Source: Eremomyces bilateralis CBS 781.70 | Lineage: Eukaryota > Ascomycota > Dothideomycetes > Eremomycetales > Eremomycetaceae | Assembly (NCBI RefSeq): GCF_010015585.1 | Contig: NW_022985070.1 | Coordinates: 496,001-560,000, forward strand | DNA length: 64,000 nucleotides | Reading direction: 5' to 3' | Part shown: positions 35,164-44,575 of the stretch, piece by piece | Layout: each line of letters begins with the position of its first letter | How positions within the stretch are numbered: the first letter of the stretch is position 1 | The notes under the pieces: generated by a model | Database searches by the model: none | The model's input: the letters and a program-made list of their open reading frames with translations, nothing else | Told to the model about the DNA's origin: nothing | Position numbers and translations under genes: made by a program

Positions 35164-35768
35164 ATGTCGTCTTTCGCCCGATTCAACGCCACTACCGGCC
35201 GTATGGCCCTCCGCAACCTGCAGGCCCAGCCCGCCCGGTCGTTCCAGAGTACGTGTGATTTCCATCCCATTCGCATCAATTCCCGTGCCCTTTCCATCGA
35301 GATCCCATCGGGATCCCATCGAGTGCCCGTCCGCTGACCTCTTGACCAGCCCAGGCCCGTCTGCCCGTCGCGAAGAACGGCCTCCTCATGAACGCCGCCC
35401 GTAAGAACGTCACCTCGCAGCTGGCCCGCAACGCCGTCCAGTCCCGCGGCATCGTTGTCGAGAGCACCGCCGCCGCCATGGTCGCCGCCGCGAAGATCCA
35501 GGGTGCCGGCATGGCCACCATTGGCCTCGCTGGTGCTGGTGTTGGTATCGGGACGGTTTTCGGCTCGTTGATCACGGTATGAGCACCCCGGCTTCTCGGC
35601 CACCCGCATTTCCAAATTTTCATCAAACTCATTCAATGACAGGGTGTCGCTCGCAACCCCAGCCTGAGGGGCCAGCTCTTCCAGTACGCCGTCTTGGGTT
35701 TCGCCTTCGCTGAGGCTACTGGCCTGTTCGCTCTCATGATGTCCTTCTTGCTCCTCTACGTCGCATAG
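35164..35768 (+). CDS. atp9: ATP synthase subunit c (nuclear-encoded mitochondrial, ATP9)
   Basis: Exons are 35164-35248, 35350-35576 and 35643-35768, giving 145 residues. The first 60-70 residues are an Arg/Ala/Gln-rich mitochondrial targeting sequence with a processing-site-like RSRGIV-type context (QSRGIVVES). The mature protein is a helical hairpin: [32 protein letters not shown], the polar loop RNPSLR, and [18 protein letters not shown]. The proton-carrying Glu is residue 128, in FAEATG. Subunit c forms the rotor ring of F1Fo ATP synthase in the inner membrane. As in other filamentous ascomycetes the gene is nuclear rather than mitochondrial. Confidence 0.97.
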
Positions 35769-36204
35769 ATGGAGAGTTAGCACGGATCTCGCTCGAGCTT
35801 TGATTTACTATCGGGGGAAAAGGGTCTATTGTCAAATATGTGGGATCTTTGGAACCCGAAAAATCGCGGCGATAATAGATCATGGCGACGAAGCTTGTGT
35901 ATTGAACTGATGGAGCCCTTCCGAACCACCGTTGTATCATAGATCAATCTGATCATTGCCCTACAGGATTTCTTCGAAATGGTTATTGTTTACTTGACTT
36001 TGATTACGTTTGCCGAACCAGTTTTTGTCCTTCGCACCCGGCCCACCATACTGCTGCCATGCCGCTGCCATCGTAACCCGGCAATTTTCTCGGTGATGCC
36101 TATGTATCACCTCAACCATGCCATTTCCCATATGCCCACAACTGCTCCATTTGTTAACACAACCTATGAAATCCGCCCTTGGCGTATAAGAACTGCAGCC
36201 CATC
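35769..36204. other. Intergenic, between convergent genes
   Basis: This 436-bp stretch holds the 3' ends of atp9 and the CCCH gene. Nothing else was recognised. Confidence 0.5.
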
Positions 36205-38116
36205 CTACGACCCGATCTTGACCGTTGCAACCGGAGTCTTGTCCATTCCGTGCATTTCATAGAACTTGCACTTGCTGCCATAGGGACAATGACCGAGCGG
36301 TCCGTTCTCGTTCTGACAATGATGACCGGTCAAGCACCACGGATCCTCGCAGTCCGCACCCTGGAAACACGGCATCGTTCGAGCCACGAGGCGTAACATG
36401 TTGAGTTCCCTCGGAGTGGGTTTATAATCGTGCCGATTCCTGCATTCCTCCTTGTAACATTGCCCGTTAAGGAAGTACTGGTTGCAGAGTCGAAGGCCCT
36501 TGACGTGGTCGTAAACGGCTTTATCCGTGATATGGAAGGGCGGATCTAGTCGTTCGCGATACTTGTTCCGTCGAATAGGCGGAGGCGACTGGGAGCGGGG
36601 CGGATCGCTGCCCGCGGTAAACTGTTGAGATTGAGCCGATTTGGATAGACCCAACGGCACACCGTTGGACGAGCTAGGGGCCGCAGGAGTCGTCGTCGCA
36701 GCCGCAGTGGCCCATGACGGTACGCGAGATTTTGAGGCGAGATTGGCCGCCGCTACCTCGGGTGACGGCGTCGCTGTGGGAGGAGTCATCGACTCTTTTC
36801 TGATAATAGGCATGGTGGGGAGAGTCGAAGGCGCAACTATCTTGTTGCTGCGGAATATACTCCCAAACTTAATTTTGTTGAAGGGTAGACTCTTAAGCTC
36901 GAACTCGAAAGGTACGCCTTCGAGGAGCGTGACACGAGCCAATATGCCTTCGTCACTCTCGTAATCTTCTAGGAGGCGCCGATATCCATTGTCATGGGAG
37001 CAGCCTAAGATGATCTGCCTGCAATGTGGATCGAAGAGGTTGAGTTTGAAGTTTTCTAGCTTCGTGAGTCCTGAACCAAAAGGGACCTAGGTTACGGGGA
37101 TGGTGGTTTGCATACCTCGAATCTTTTCATCCGCTCTATCTTTTCCGTGACCGACATCAATGCTGTCAAATAACAATTTACTCTTCGTAAATCCTCGAAA
37201 AAATTGCTCCACTATCTCGGGGCGAGAGGCAAGCCCGGCTCGATAACAGACTTCCGAGAACGACTTCATGCTCACATACAAGCGACAGACGATCCTCGCG
37301 TGGGGAATCGAGGACAAGTTCGGGTTTGGGGACTGTTCAAGGAAATCCCTGATTTGAGATTCGAATAGACCGGCAGCTTTCCTTCCGCCATCTTCGCCCT
37401 CTGCGAGTAGTTCATCCGCGAACTACGACTAGTTAGTTATGAGAGTTCGATTGAAGGGACGGGTGCTTACGACAATGCCATCCCCATCTAGTAGTATTAA
37501 CACAAAGGGATCACGGTCCTGTCAGCAAAATTAGCCACCCGTCTAAGCAAGTATAGGAAGACCGTCCTGGTCAACGCCTTTGAAGCATGATAACAAAGAG
37601 GATATAGTGACAGCGTGTTCCATAGGCATAACTAAGCCTCCGTGGAATGGGTTGGGCAAGTCCTTCAAGGACTGTTGATAGAACAGGTCCTCTAGGGGAA
37701 ATGGTGGTAGCTTACCCTAAGCATTCTCAGCTCCATACTCAACTTATCCTTGCTCTTTGTTGTAGCGTCGTCCTTCTCCGCTAACTGACGTTCGAGGTCA
37801 CGGATCTTCTTCTGAGAATTGCGATTATGTTCCCGTTCCCGCTCGAGATCATAGCTCATCTCCGCCGCGTTCTCGCAGTGACGAAGCATTTCCTTCGCGA
37901 TGGATTAAACGCAGGTCATCAATATGTGACGATGCCACGGAAACTCACCAGCATCAAGCGCTGCTTATCGTTCTCGAACCGGAGCAGTTCCTCGATCTTC
38001 TGACGAAATATCTCTGGTGCCATCTGAGGATGTATAGCTTGGGAAGCGGTGGTGAAGGATCCAGCGCTGTGCCCGTTCAATGGGGAGGCCATGCTGGATT
38101 GACCTAAATGCGCCAT
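36205..38116 (-). CDS. CCCH zinc-finger protein with N-terminal coiled coil
   Basis: Exons are 37949-38116, 37716-37892, 37471-37518, 37116-37422 and 36205-37070, giving 521 residues. Residues about 40-115 form a likely coiled coil (RQKIEELLRFENDKQRLML, then a Glu/Arg/Gln-rich run). DPFVLILLDGDGIVFADELL follows, encoded across a 48-bp exon, and begins a conserved globular domain of about 230 residues. Near the C terminus are CCCH-type motifs: CNQYFLNGQCYKEECRNRH, and CFQGADCEDPWCLTGHHC followed by CPYGSKCKFYEMH. Such tandem CCCH fingers usually bind RNA, but the fungal family has no firmly assigned role that I know. The Ala/Thr/Ser-rich linker (about 320-400) looks disordered. The 209-bp third intron is the longest in this gene. 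Confidence 0.87.
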
Positions 38117-38845
38117 CTCGAGGACCAATGAGATGAAATGGGTTGGAATGCCTTGTTGGAATCCGATCACAACATCAGTCTGTCGTGTGAAGAAAGTTGA
38201 GCGAGCAGATGTTGTGCTGAGACTGAAGGCGCAGTAAACTTTTGTTTGACAGTTGATGCCTGACCGTCTTGCGATGATGTGTGCAGCAAATCCAGTTTTC
38301 ACTTTTCAGAATTATCTGTAGCCAATCATGGTCTGCCGTTGCCTTTATACTTGGGTGCTACAAATACTGCAGGTCGCCATAGCTTGTTTGCAGGATGAAA
38401 TATGAATGTGATAGATCGGGTTTTAGAGCACATGAAACTCTATGGAAGTAAAGATAAAGGTTTCTCAAACATATCATGTTGCTTGGTGGTCAGACTCTCT
38501 TAGCTCACTATTGTGCAGCCCTGGTGGATTTCAGGGCTGCAGCTCTTTATCATGACCCCAGAGCTCCGTCACACAACTTAATTCCGCTGAAGGGCATTTC
38601 ATTGTTCCTCCGCTTACTATTGTTGCGAATATTAAAGGTCAGGTTCCAAGTCTCTATCCTATTAGCATGACGAGTCTATTGTCCTATCTAATATTACACT
38701 AAACATCTACACTGAAATCGAAATGAGGAATGCATTACGCTCCACGACCGCTCCACAGTTTCACCGTTCTTAATGGTATCATATATTCACATAGCCGTGA
38801 CAATTCACGAAGCTCAGTATCCAAACCTCAGGGCCGCACGCCTTC
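38117..38845. other. Intergenic: CCCH gene promoter, glycosyltransferase 3' side
   Basis: This 729-bp stretch lies between two - strand genes. It is fairly AT-rich and contains no recognisable gene. Confidence 0.5.
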
Positions 38846-39883
38846 TTATTCTCTCTTTCCCTGCCAGAATCCTTCCATCTGCCCCTGCATCCGCCACCAC
38901 ATCTCCACGGGCTTCCGATCAATCCAATCCTTGTTCAACGAGTCCCAGAACTTATCATGAAGCGTGGCCGTCCCCCCTTCCACGTCCTTCTCATTTGGCC
39001 AGTTGGTGTTCCACTTCCCCATCTCAAACGCGCGCCACGGCATATTCCCGTCGCGGCGATGCGCGTACGTCAGCATGCTCTGCTCCATGAAGACGCTGGG
39101 GAAGCGGTTCGGGATGTTGAGGACGGACTTGTAGTAGGCAAGGAGGGCGCGGTCTGGTCGAAGGAGGAAGAATCCGCCGTTGATGTCGTCACCCTCGACG
39201 GGGGGGAAGGGATGATCCCCGCCGCCGGTGTCGGAGACGCCGGTGAAGAGGTAGGTGCTCGGCAGGGGCGCTTCATCGGACTCGATGGATGCCGGGTCGG
39301 CGCCGGTCGTTTGCACTTCCATGACGGCCGGCTCGTCGAAGATGGGGTCGAGACATCGGGTGAGGAGCATGTCGTTGTCGACATAGAGGATGCGGTCATA
39401 TTGCTCGAGGCCGAAGAGACGCAGCTTCGTGAACTGGTCGTCGTAGCGGTCCGTCGCCGGGCTGAGCCATGGCGTGTCCGGTAGAAGGAGGTCGACGGGG
39501 ACAATCTGCGCGCCCTCCGACGCCAGGATTTTGCGCTTGTGCTCGGAGACGTGCGGGGGTACGAGGATCAATAAGGGGATGTTGTCTCTGGTCTTCGTGA
39601 CCGGATGGTGGAGGAGTTGATAGGCAAGAACCCGCGACGCGGTGAAGTACGGGTCATATTCCGACTCATTGGTGACTCTTGTCGACAGAAACGATGCGTA
39701 GGCAACCTTCAAGCCATTCCGCACTGGCGGGGCGGTAAATAAAGGGATCTGCGTGGAAATGGACGATGCTGCGCTGGGCGAATGCGGCGCGATCTTGAAA
39801 AACGTGAACAACAGAATACACGCGGAGACGGTGGCCGCGACGATGGTGAGCTGGTTAGCTCGAATTTTGACAGGTGTGATCAT
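38846..39883 (-). CDS. Type II membrane glycosyltransferase, GT8/glycogenin-like
   Basis: This is a single-exon gene of 345 residues from the ATG at 39883. A short cytosolic N terminus is followed by one membrane anchor at about 11-31 (TIVAATVSACILLFTFF), giving a Golgi-type type II topology. The catalytic part starts near 58 (KVAYASFLSTR). The metal-binding DxD motif is in ILYVDNDMLLTRCLDPIFD near 167, and DINGGFFLLRPD near 236 is the second conserved GT8-type block. W-x-T-x-WPNEKD and LHDKFWDS follow near the C terminus. Similar fungal proteins are annotated as GT8 or glucose N-acetyltransferase-like; donor and acceptor are unknown. No signal for secretion other than the anchor is present. 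Confidence 0.88.
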   Translation of the reverse strand: MITPVKIRANQLTIVAATVSACILLFTFFKIAPHSPSAASSISTQIPLFTAPPVRNGLKVAYASFLSTRVTNESEYDPYFTASRVLAYQLLHHPVTKTRDNIPLLILVPPHVSEHKRKILASEGAQIVPVDLLLPDTPWLSPATDRYDDQFTKLRLFGLEQYDRILYVDNDMLLTRCLDPIFDEPAVMEVQTTGADPASIESDEAPLPSTYLFTGVSDTGGGDHPFPPVEGDDINGGFFLLRPDRALLAYYKSVLNIPNRFPSVFMEQSMLTYAHRRDGNMPWRAFEMGKWNTNWPNEKDVEGGTATLHDKFWDSLNKDWIDRKPVEMWWRMQGQMEGFWQGKRE

Positions 39884-40299
39884 CGTTGGCAGGGCATATC
39901 AGAAACGACGTAGTGCGTGCTTCACCATGGGCGGTACAGCGGTCAAAGAAAGAGGAATCCCTCGCATGATGAAAGATGAGAAAGTATTATGGATTGAATA
40001 CTTGCCCTGCGGTACCACTCTCGTTACCCATATCGTAACACCATCGGTCAGTGGCCCACATCCCTAGCAATCCCCTTTTCTGCAAGATTTACTGTCGGTA
40101 TGCGGAATGGTTGGTGTATTCCGGTGTGTTTTTACCCTGGATTTCATCGGTGACATGCAGCCTTGTCACCAAATGACTGACCCGACTGAGCGAGCAACCC
40201 CCTGCCATTGGGTTTAGCGACATTTGGTGGCTTGAAACGAACCACCTAGATCAAAAACGGTTATTTTAGTCCAGTGCGGCTAAAATTCTAGGCTGGACC
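39884..40299. other. Intergenic: glycosyltransferase promoter
   Basis: This 416-bp stretch lies upstream of the glycosyltransferase. Near 40263-40287 there is a small inverted repeat (ATTTTAG then CTAAAAT around a 10-bp loop) just outside the mobile-element island. No gene was recognised. Confidence 0.5.
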
Positions 40300-40344
40300 G
40301 TGGCAGCCAGTGTGAAATCAAAGGTGATTCAAAATTCTATATGC

Positions 40345-40352
40345 AACGTGAA
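40345..40352 (+). repeat. Target-site duplication, left copy (AACGTGAA)
   Basis: The 8-bp sequence is identical to bases 43742-43749 and directly abuts the left terminus of the hAT element. Confidence 0.9.
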
Positions 40353-40684
40353 TAGGGTGGGCGTAAAGAAATAATGAAATAAATAGGCCCGAGTAAATTA
40401 CGAAAACAATGAAATTTATTGTTTTATTTCTTGCATTTATTTCCTTACCTAAAATCAGGAATCCCGTGACGGACCCCTGGAGGCTGTATCCACCATCGTA
40501 TTCTTGCCTGCATCGTTTCCCCTCGTGAACGGAGAGCAAGTAGGGATCCCAACGAAAGAAGGAAGTCGCAATGGATATGGAGAAGGACCCGTGATATCAA
40601 ATACACGAAGAGTCTCCGAACACGGTATTAGGATATATTAAGCAGGATATATTAAGACTTAGGAAATGCGGAACCAAGAAACGA

Positions 40685-42996
40685 CTATATCTCATCAATA
40701 CCAATCTCCTCCCCCTCACTATCCTGACCCTCATCCGAATCATGATCTTCATCATGATCTTCATCATTGAGCTGCTCCGCAAACAGTTGATGCGTCTCAG
40801 CCTCCTCCTCAAGTTCAAGGTCACATAAGTCATGCAATGACTTTAGATACTCTTCTGTACTATACTCCGCGTAATGCTGCAAAGTCCTGGAGTTCATATA
40901 GATGAAGAGCATCTTATTTAGGGTTTCTCCCTTCATACGACTCCTCTTCGCTGTCATCAAAAGATTCTGCACAGAGAAAGTGTGAGATAAATAGCGGTTT
41001 CGCTCAATCCGGTGATTAATGCAGCGACACGGTGGAAAACCCCGTTAGATTCCAAAAGAGCGTAGATAGATTTAACTTGATCCTTTTTCTTAGCCTCAAT
41101 CCTACGAAAACAGGCTGTTCCTGCAGCTATTTATGTGGTTTTTTATGATGATCTTTTCCCCGATAAAGGAAACAGAAGGCATAGAATCGAATATGAGATG
41201 AGACAGTGGTGATACGCCAACGATACGCCAATGATACGTCAATAAAACACAGATATTCTGTGACAGAAAGCCCTCTCCGATGGGACTGAGTTCGCCGGTG
41301 CTGTAAAAACACGATTAACGATCGCTGTTAGAGGTGCTGCATGATGAAATGCGCTCGCGGTGCTCCAGTATTCTAGGGTGTCATTCTCCTCCGCGATAAG
41401 GCGCTTATTCCGATGGAACGAGCTCATGGAATCTTTATATTGCGTGAAGATCCTGATTGCCTGGTTCGCTATAGTAGAGTTCCCCGAATACTTCATGATG
41501 AAGTCCTCAATGAGCTTGCGATCTTTTGAAGTAACGTGTACTTTCCGGTTTAGAGGGTTCAGATGGAAAGCGACACGGTGGAGATCAGCGGTAATCTGTT
41601 TCTCTTTCCGGGTAAGCCACTTGTTCTCAACCGATGCAGCCATCGGTAGGGCGTTGATGTTTGAGAACTGTAAATCAAGATGGGCCTTAACCGTATCCCA
41701 TTTCGATATCACCGAGCCAATATCCTGCTTCCGCGAGACCTCTGTCTCCCTAAGGAACATCGAGATCGGTTCAATAACATACAGGAGCTCGTCCAGATCA
41801 TTCCAGAGGCGATAATCGAGTATGACCGGCGTAAGTTCGGTAAACTTCTCTTTTAGATTACCGGATAGGCCTTCCATGGTTGGCAATACGGTACGGAAGA
41901 ACTCCTGGATAGCTTTCCTATTCTCTACGACCGAGTTGAGGGCCTTGAGATGTGTTCCCCATCTTGTTTCAACAGCAGCGATGAGCATCTTCGTCTTCCC
42001 GTAATATTGGACCTGTAGCGCCCTGATCTCACCAAGTATACGGGAGGAGTTCCGGATACTGTTGATCAGGCTCTGACAGGTCTTGAATCAAGGCTTAAAC
42101 TTCGGTAGTTTTAAGATATCTTGGACGAGGAGATTCAGACCGTGAGCCTGACAAGGAATGGGGATAATATGCCCTAGCTCTTTATCTTTCTGAATCATCT
42201 TCCAGACTGATCGCATTGTTGAGCATGTATCGGTAGATAGGCTATTAACCATATCTAGCTTGTCCACCCCAAAGAAGTCAATCAGACCCTTCCGAAGAAC
42301 GTTCACAAGGTATTTCGCGGTTTGTCGGTCTTTCCACCGTATTAGATGCGTCGAGATAACGAGGGAACCGAAATCAGGATGTATGATAGAGAGGTTGATA
42401 ACGCGTTCGCCTGCTGCATTGCTCAACTCGTCAATGCAGGCATTGATGGAGTGTTTATAGTCGAATCGATCGAAGATAAAGCGACGCACTTCATCGTAAA
42501 GGCTCGAGTATAGGTTGTTGAGGATGTCTCCCGCGACGCGGTGGCGGTTAGGTATTTTGAAATTTCCGTCCGGTCCTGCAAGCTCGAGAAGAAAGTCTTT
42601 CATATCATCATTCTCTAGAATGTGAAAGGGGCTTCCAGATGTAACGATAGCTTTTGTTAAGAGCGTTTCAAGTCTCGTCTGTCGATCGGCTTTGATATAC
42701 CGTTTCTTGAAGTATTCCTGGAGCATTGGCTGAGATCCTGATCTCTTTACACCACTCGGATTCGGGGAAGGAGACAAAGATGAAGAAGGCAAAGACATGG
42801 ATGGAGTTCGTGAGTCTCGAGATACTGGGTTATTCTCGCATTCTCCTGGGTTTTCGAAATGACCCTTCGCTCGTGTAGCGTTCTTTGCGAAGGTTTTCCC
42901 GCAGTATTTGCAGGTCATTATGGCCTTGTTCGCAGGTGAAACTCCACTCGCCCAATGCTTCCAGATAGCATCCTCAGGACGTCCGGGTCTACCCAT
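40685..42996 (-). pseudogene. hAT transposase (BED zinc finger, hAT dimerisation region), disrupted
   Basis: The first block (42088-42996, 302 codons) begins MGRPGRPEDAIWKHW and has a BED finger (CKYCGKTF, then H and C ligands about 20 residues on), followed by the hAT DNA-binding and RNaseH-like region (LSTDTCSTMRSVW, IPCQAHGLNLLVQDI). A single in-frame TGA then interrupts the frame; the next in-frame segment continues directly (FKTCQSLINS...), so the stop probably replaced a Trp codon. The second block (41239-41988) has ETRWGTHLKAL and the C-terminal PSERAF motif. About 250 bp of unrelated or scrambled sequence with stops then separate SERAF from the final block (40685-40972), which has an unusually acidic Asp/Glu tail. 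A TGG to TGA change fits C-to-T damage of the kind made by RIP, but one site cannot prove it. Confidence 0.88.
41210..41242 (+). repeat. Three tandem 11-bp units inside the broken transposase
   Basis: Three consecutive copies of a TGATACGCCAA-like unit (the second starts C, the third has GTC for GCC) lie exactly where the hAT dimerisation region is interrupted. They may mark replication slippage at the break. Confidence 0.8.
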
Positions 42997-43741
42997 ATTA
43001 TGTGATACATAGATAGAGCTCGCTGAGACGAAGAAGTAGATGTATAAAATATAAGGTTCAATAAAGGTTTGGTGATATTGTTGGGATTTGAAGACTTTAT
43101 GAATAAAATGGCCTCAAATCTACATCAGAGGCTGGGGACATTCCAGCTACTTGTGAACCCGGCTTATCAACAATTGAAAACAGCATTTATATATAATGAT
43201 ATATATATTAAATTATAGCTTTAAATGAAAGCAATCGATTAATGTATACTATATCAAAATTAAATAGATACTTGTAGAGTTATTGGTAGCAGAAGAAAAG
43301 ACCGCAAAAGCTGTATTCTGTTGCCCAGGGGAACAGACCATCAGCTGCATTACAACTTTACAAGTCGAAAATGAAAGATTTTCGACCGGACTCAACACAG
43401 ACTTCCTATATTAATATGAATGTCAAATTATAGCTCTAAATCAGGCGAGTATGAGAATGTAGGGCGCATATGGAATAGACGTGGTTCCGTAAAGATATGG
43501 TAGCTGGAAGCAATGTGGTTTCTGCATACAATAGATCCCTGCAGGTACGGGACAGATCTACCGCTTCAAAATAAATATGGCATCACGTGATATACTAACC
43601 TAATACGGCTAGCATATCATTAAACTAACTATTTTGGGCCTAGCTTATTTTAGGTAATTTTCAATTGAAATAAATGTTTATTTCAAGGTTTCAGAGTTTC
43701 TTAGGTAAGAAACGTTTATTTCATATATTATACCCACCCTA

Positions 43742-43749
43742 AACGTGAA
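43742..43749 (+). repeat. Target-site duplication, right copy (AACGTGAA)
   Basis: The 8-bp sequence is identical to bases 40345-40352 and directly abuts the right terminus of the hAT element. Confidence 0.9.
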
Positions 43750-43811
43750 ACACCTCAAATCCTACCATCGTAACTCCACCTCCACCTTCCTAATTAGTAA
43801 TGAAAGCTTGG

Positions 43812-43847
43812 CATGAAATATTTCCAGGCCTCCGGAAATATTTCATG
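43812..43847. repeat. Perfect hairpin with 14-bp arms and 8-bp loop
   Basis: The left arm CATGAAATATTTCC (43812-43825) is matched by the exact reverse complement at 43834-43847, around the loop AGGCCTCC. It lies in the right fragment of the proposed MITE. Confidence 0.9.
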
Positions 43848-43902
43848 AAAATTACAAGAACAATAGATTTCATTGAAAAATTTCACCCACCCTAGTGGCA
43901 GG

Positions 43903-44575
43903 CTTCGCGTCCTTTGGATTTGAATATTATTTACAATCAATTCCGCGTGGCGAGTAGTTCGGCCGCACAAGGCGTGGTACGGCCACCAGGCGGCCGGTGC
44001 GCGAAGGATATTACCGCGGAGATAGGATAATTGCACAAGAGTGTCACAGTCGTATTTTTCGTGCTTTGAGGCGTTGATGGATTGTTGCCTTATGGCCTGA
44101 TATGGATGCCTCACGATACGATTGGATGTGATGTGATGCCTCCGATGTGTTAGGGGTTATCACGTGGTGATTCACAATCCCGCTTTGTGTATATTATATC
44201 TCTCTCTCTGTTCTGGTTTCCCATTCTCCTTCTTTATCTTTCGTTTCGTCGAATACAAGCTGTTTTACGATAGTGATCCATATCCATGGTCCTCCAAAAT
44301 AGCACCGTGACAAAGAGCACGAATTAAGCATCGCTTTATCGGAGAGATTCTGCAAAGTGTCCGCAGTGCAGGACTAGGTCTCTACATGGCGGATATATTC
44401 TACTATGTGGCATTTTCAGTTCTGACAGCCTACAGCTGACACATGTTGAATACGGCAGTTGTGGCAACGCATATCCTTCCATAGCTGCAAGACAATTGCT
44501 TCAAAGGCGAGCGGAAAAGTACCCAGCGGCAAAGTACAGTACCGGTATCATCGACAAAAGCTACAGTGGAATTCA
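43903..44575. other. Intergenic: 3' side of the phosphatidylserine decarboxylase gene
   Basis: This 673-bp stretch lies between the mobile-element island and the stop codon of the decarboxylase gene. It contains a short TC dinucleotide run near 44200. No gene was recognised. Confidence 0.5.

Larger units (their letters stand above)
40353..43741 (-). mobile_element. hAT-superfamily DNA transposon, 3,389 bp, complete ends
   Basis: The element starts TAGGGTGGGCG at 40353 and ends CCCACCCTA at 43741, so both ends begin TAGGGTGGG read inward. The similarity resumes a few bases further in at ATGAAATAAA. It is flanked on each side by the perfect 8-bp direct repeat AACGTGAA (40345-40352 and 43742-43749), the target duplication length of hAT elements. 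The interior codes on the - strand for a BED-finger hAT transposase that is no longer one open frame. The last 740 bp on the right side (43000-43740) are non-coding and AT-rich, including alternating TA runs near 43190-43215. Confidence 0.92.
40308..43894. mobile_element. Probable hAT-type MITE (about 190 bp) split by a later hAT insertion
   Basis: The outer flanks of the 3.4-kb hAT element read as two pieces of one short element: 40308-40352 and 43750-43894. The right end finishes CCCACCCTA (43886-43894), the same terminus as the inner hAT, and is followed by GTGGCAGG. The left piece starts CAGTGTGAAAT and is preceded by GTGGCAGC, so 7 of 8 flanking bases match as an old target duplication. 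The inner parts share GAAAT and CTAT words in inverted orientation. The right piece holds a perfect hairpin at 43812-43847. Without the insertion and one target copy the element is about 190 bp and non-coding. The left terminus is less well conserved than the right, so the call is moderate. Confidence 0.5.

Noticed and set aside
38957-39484. 175-codon + strand frame opposite the glycosyltransferase
   Set aside because: It is antisense to the catalytic DxD region and shows no motif of its own.
40353-43894. Right boundary of the hAT element at 43894 instead of 43741
   Set aside because: Only 43741 is flanked by an 8-bp sequence identical to the left flank; 43894 better fits the end of the outer element.
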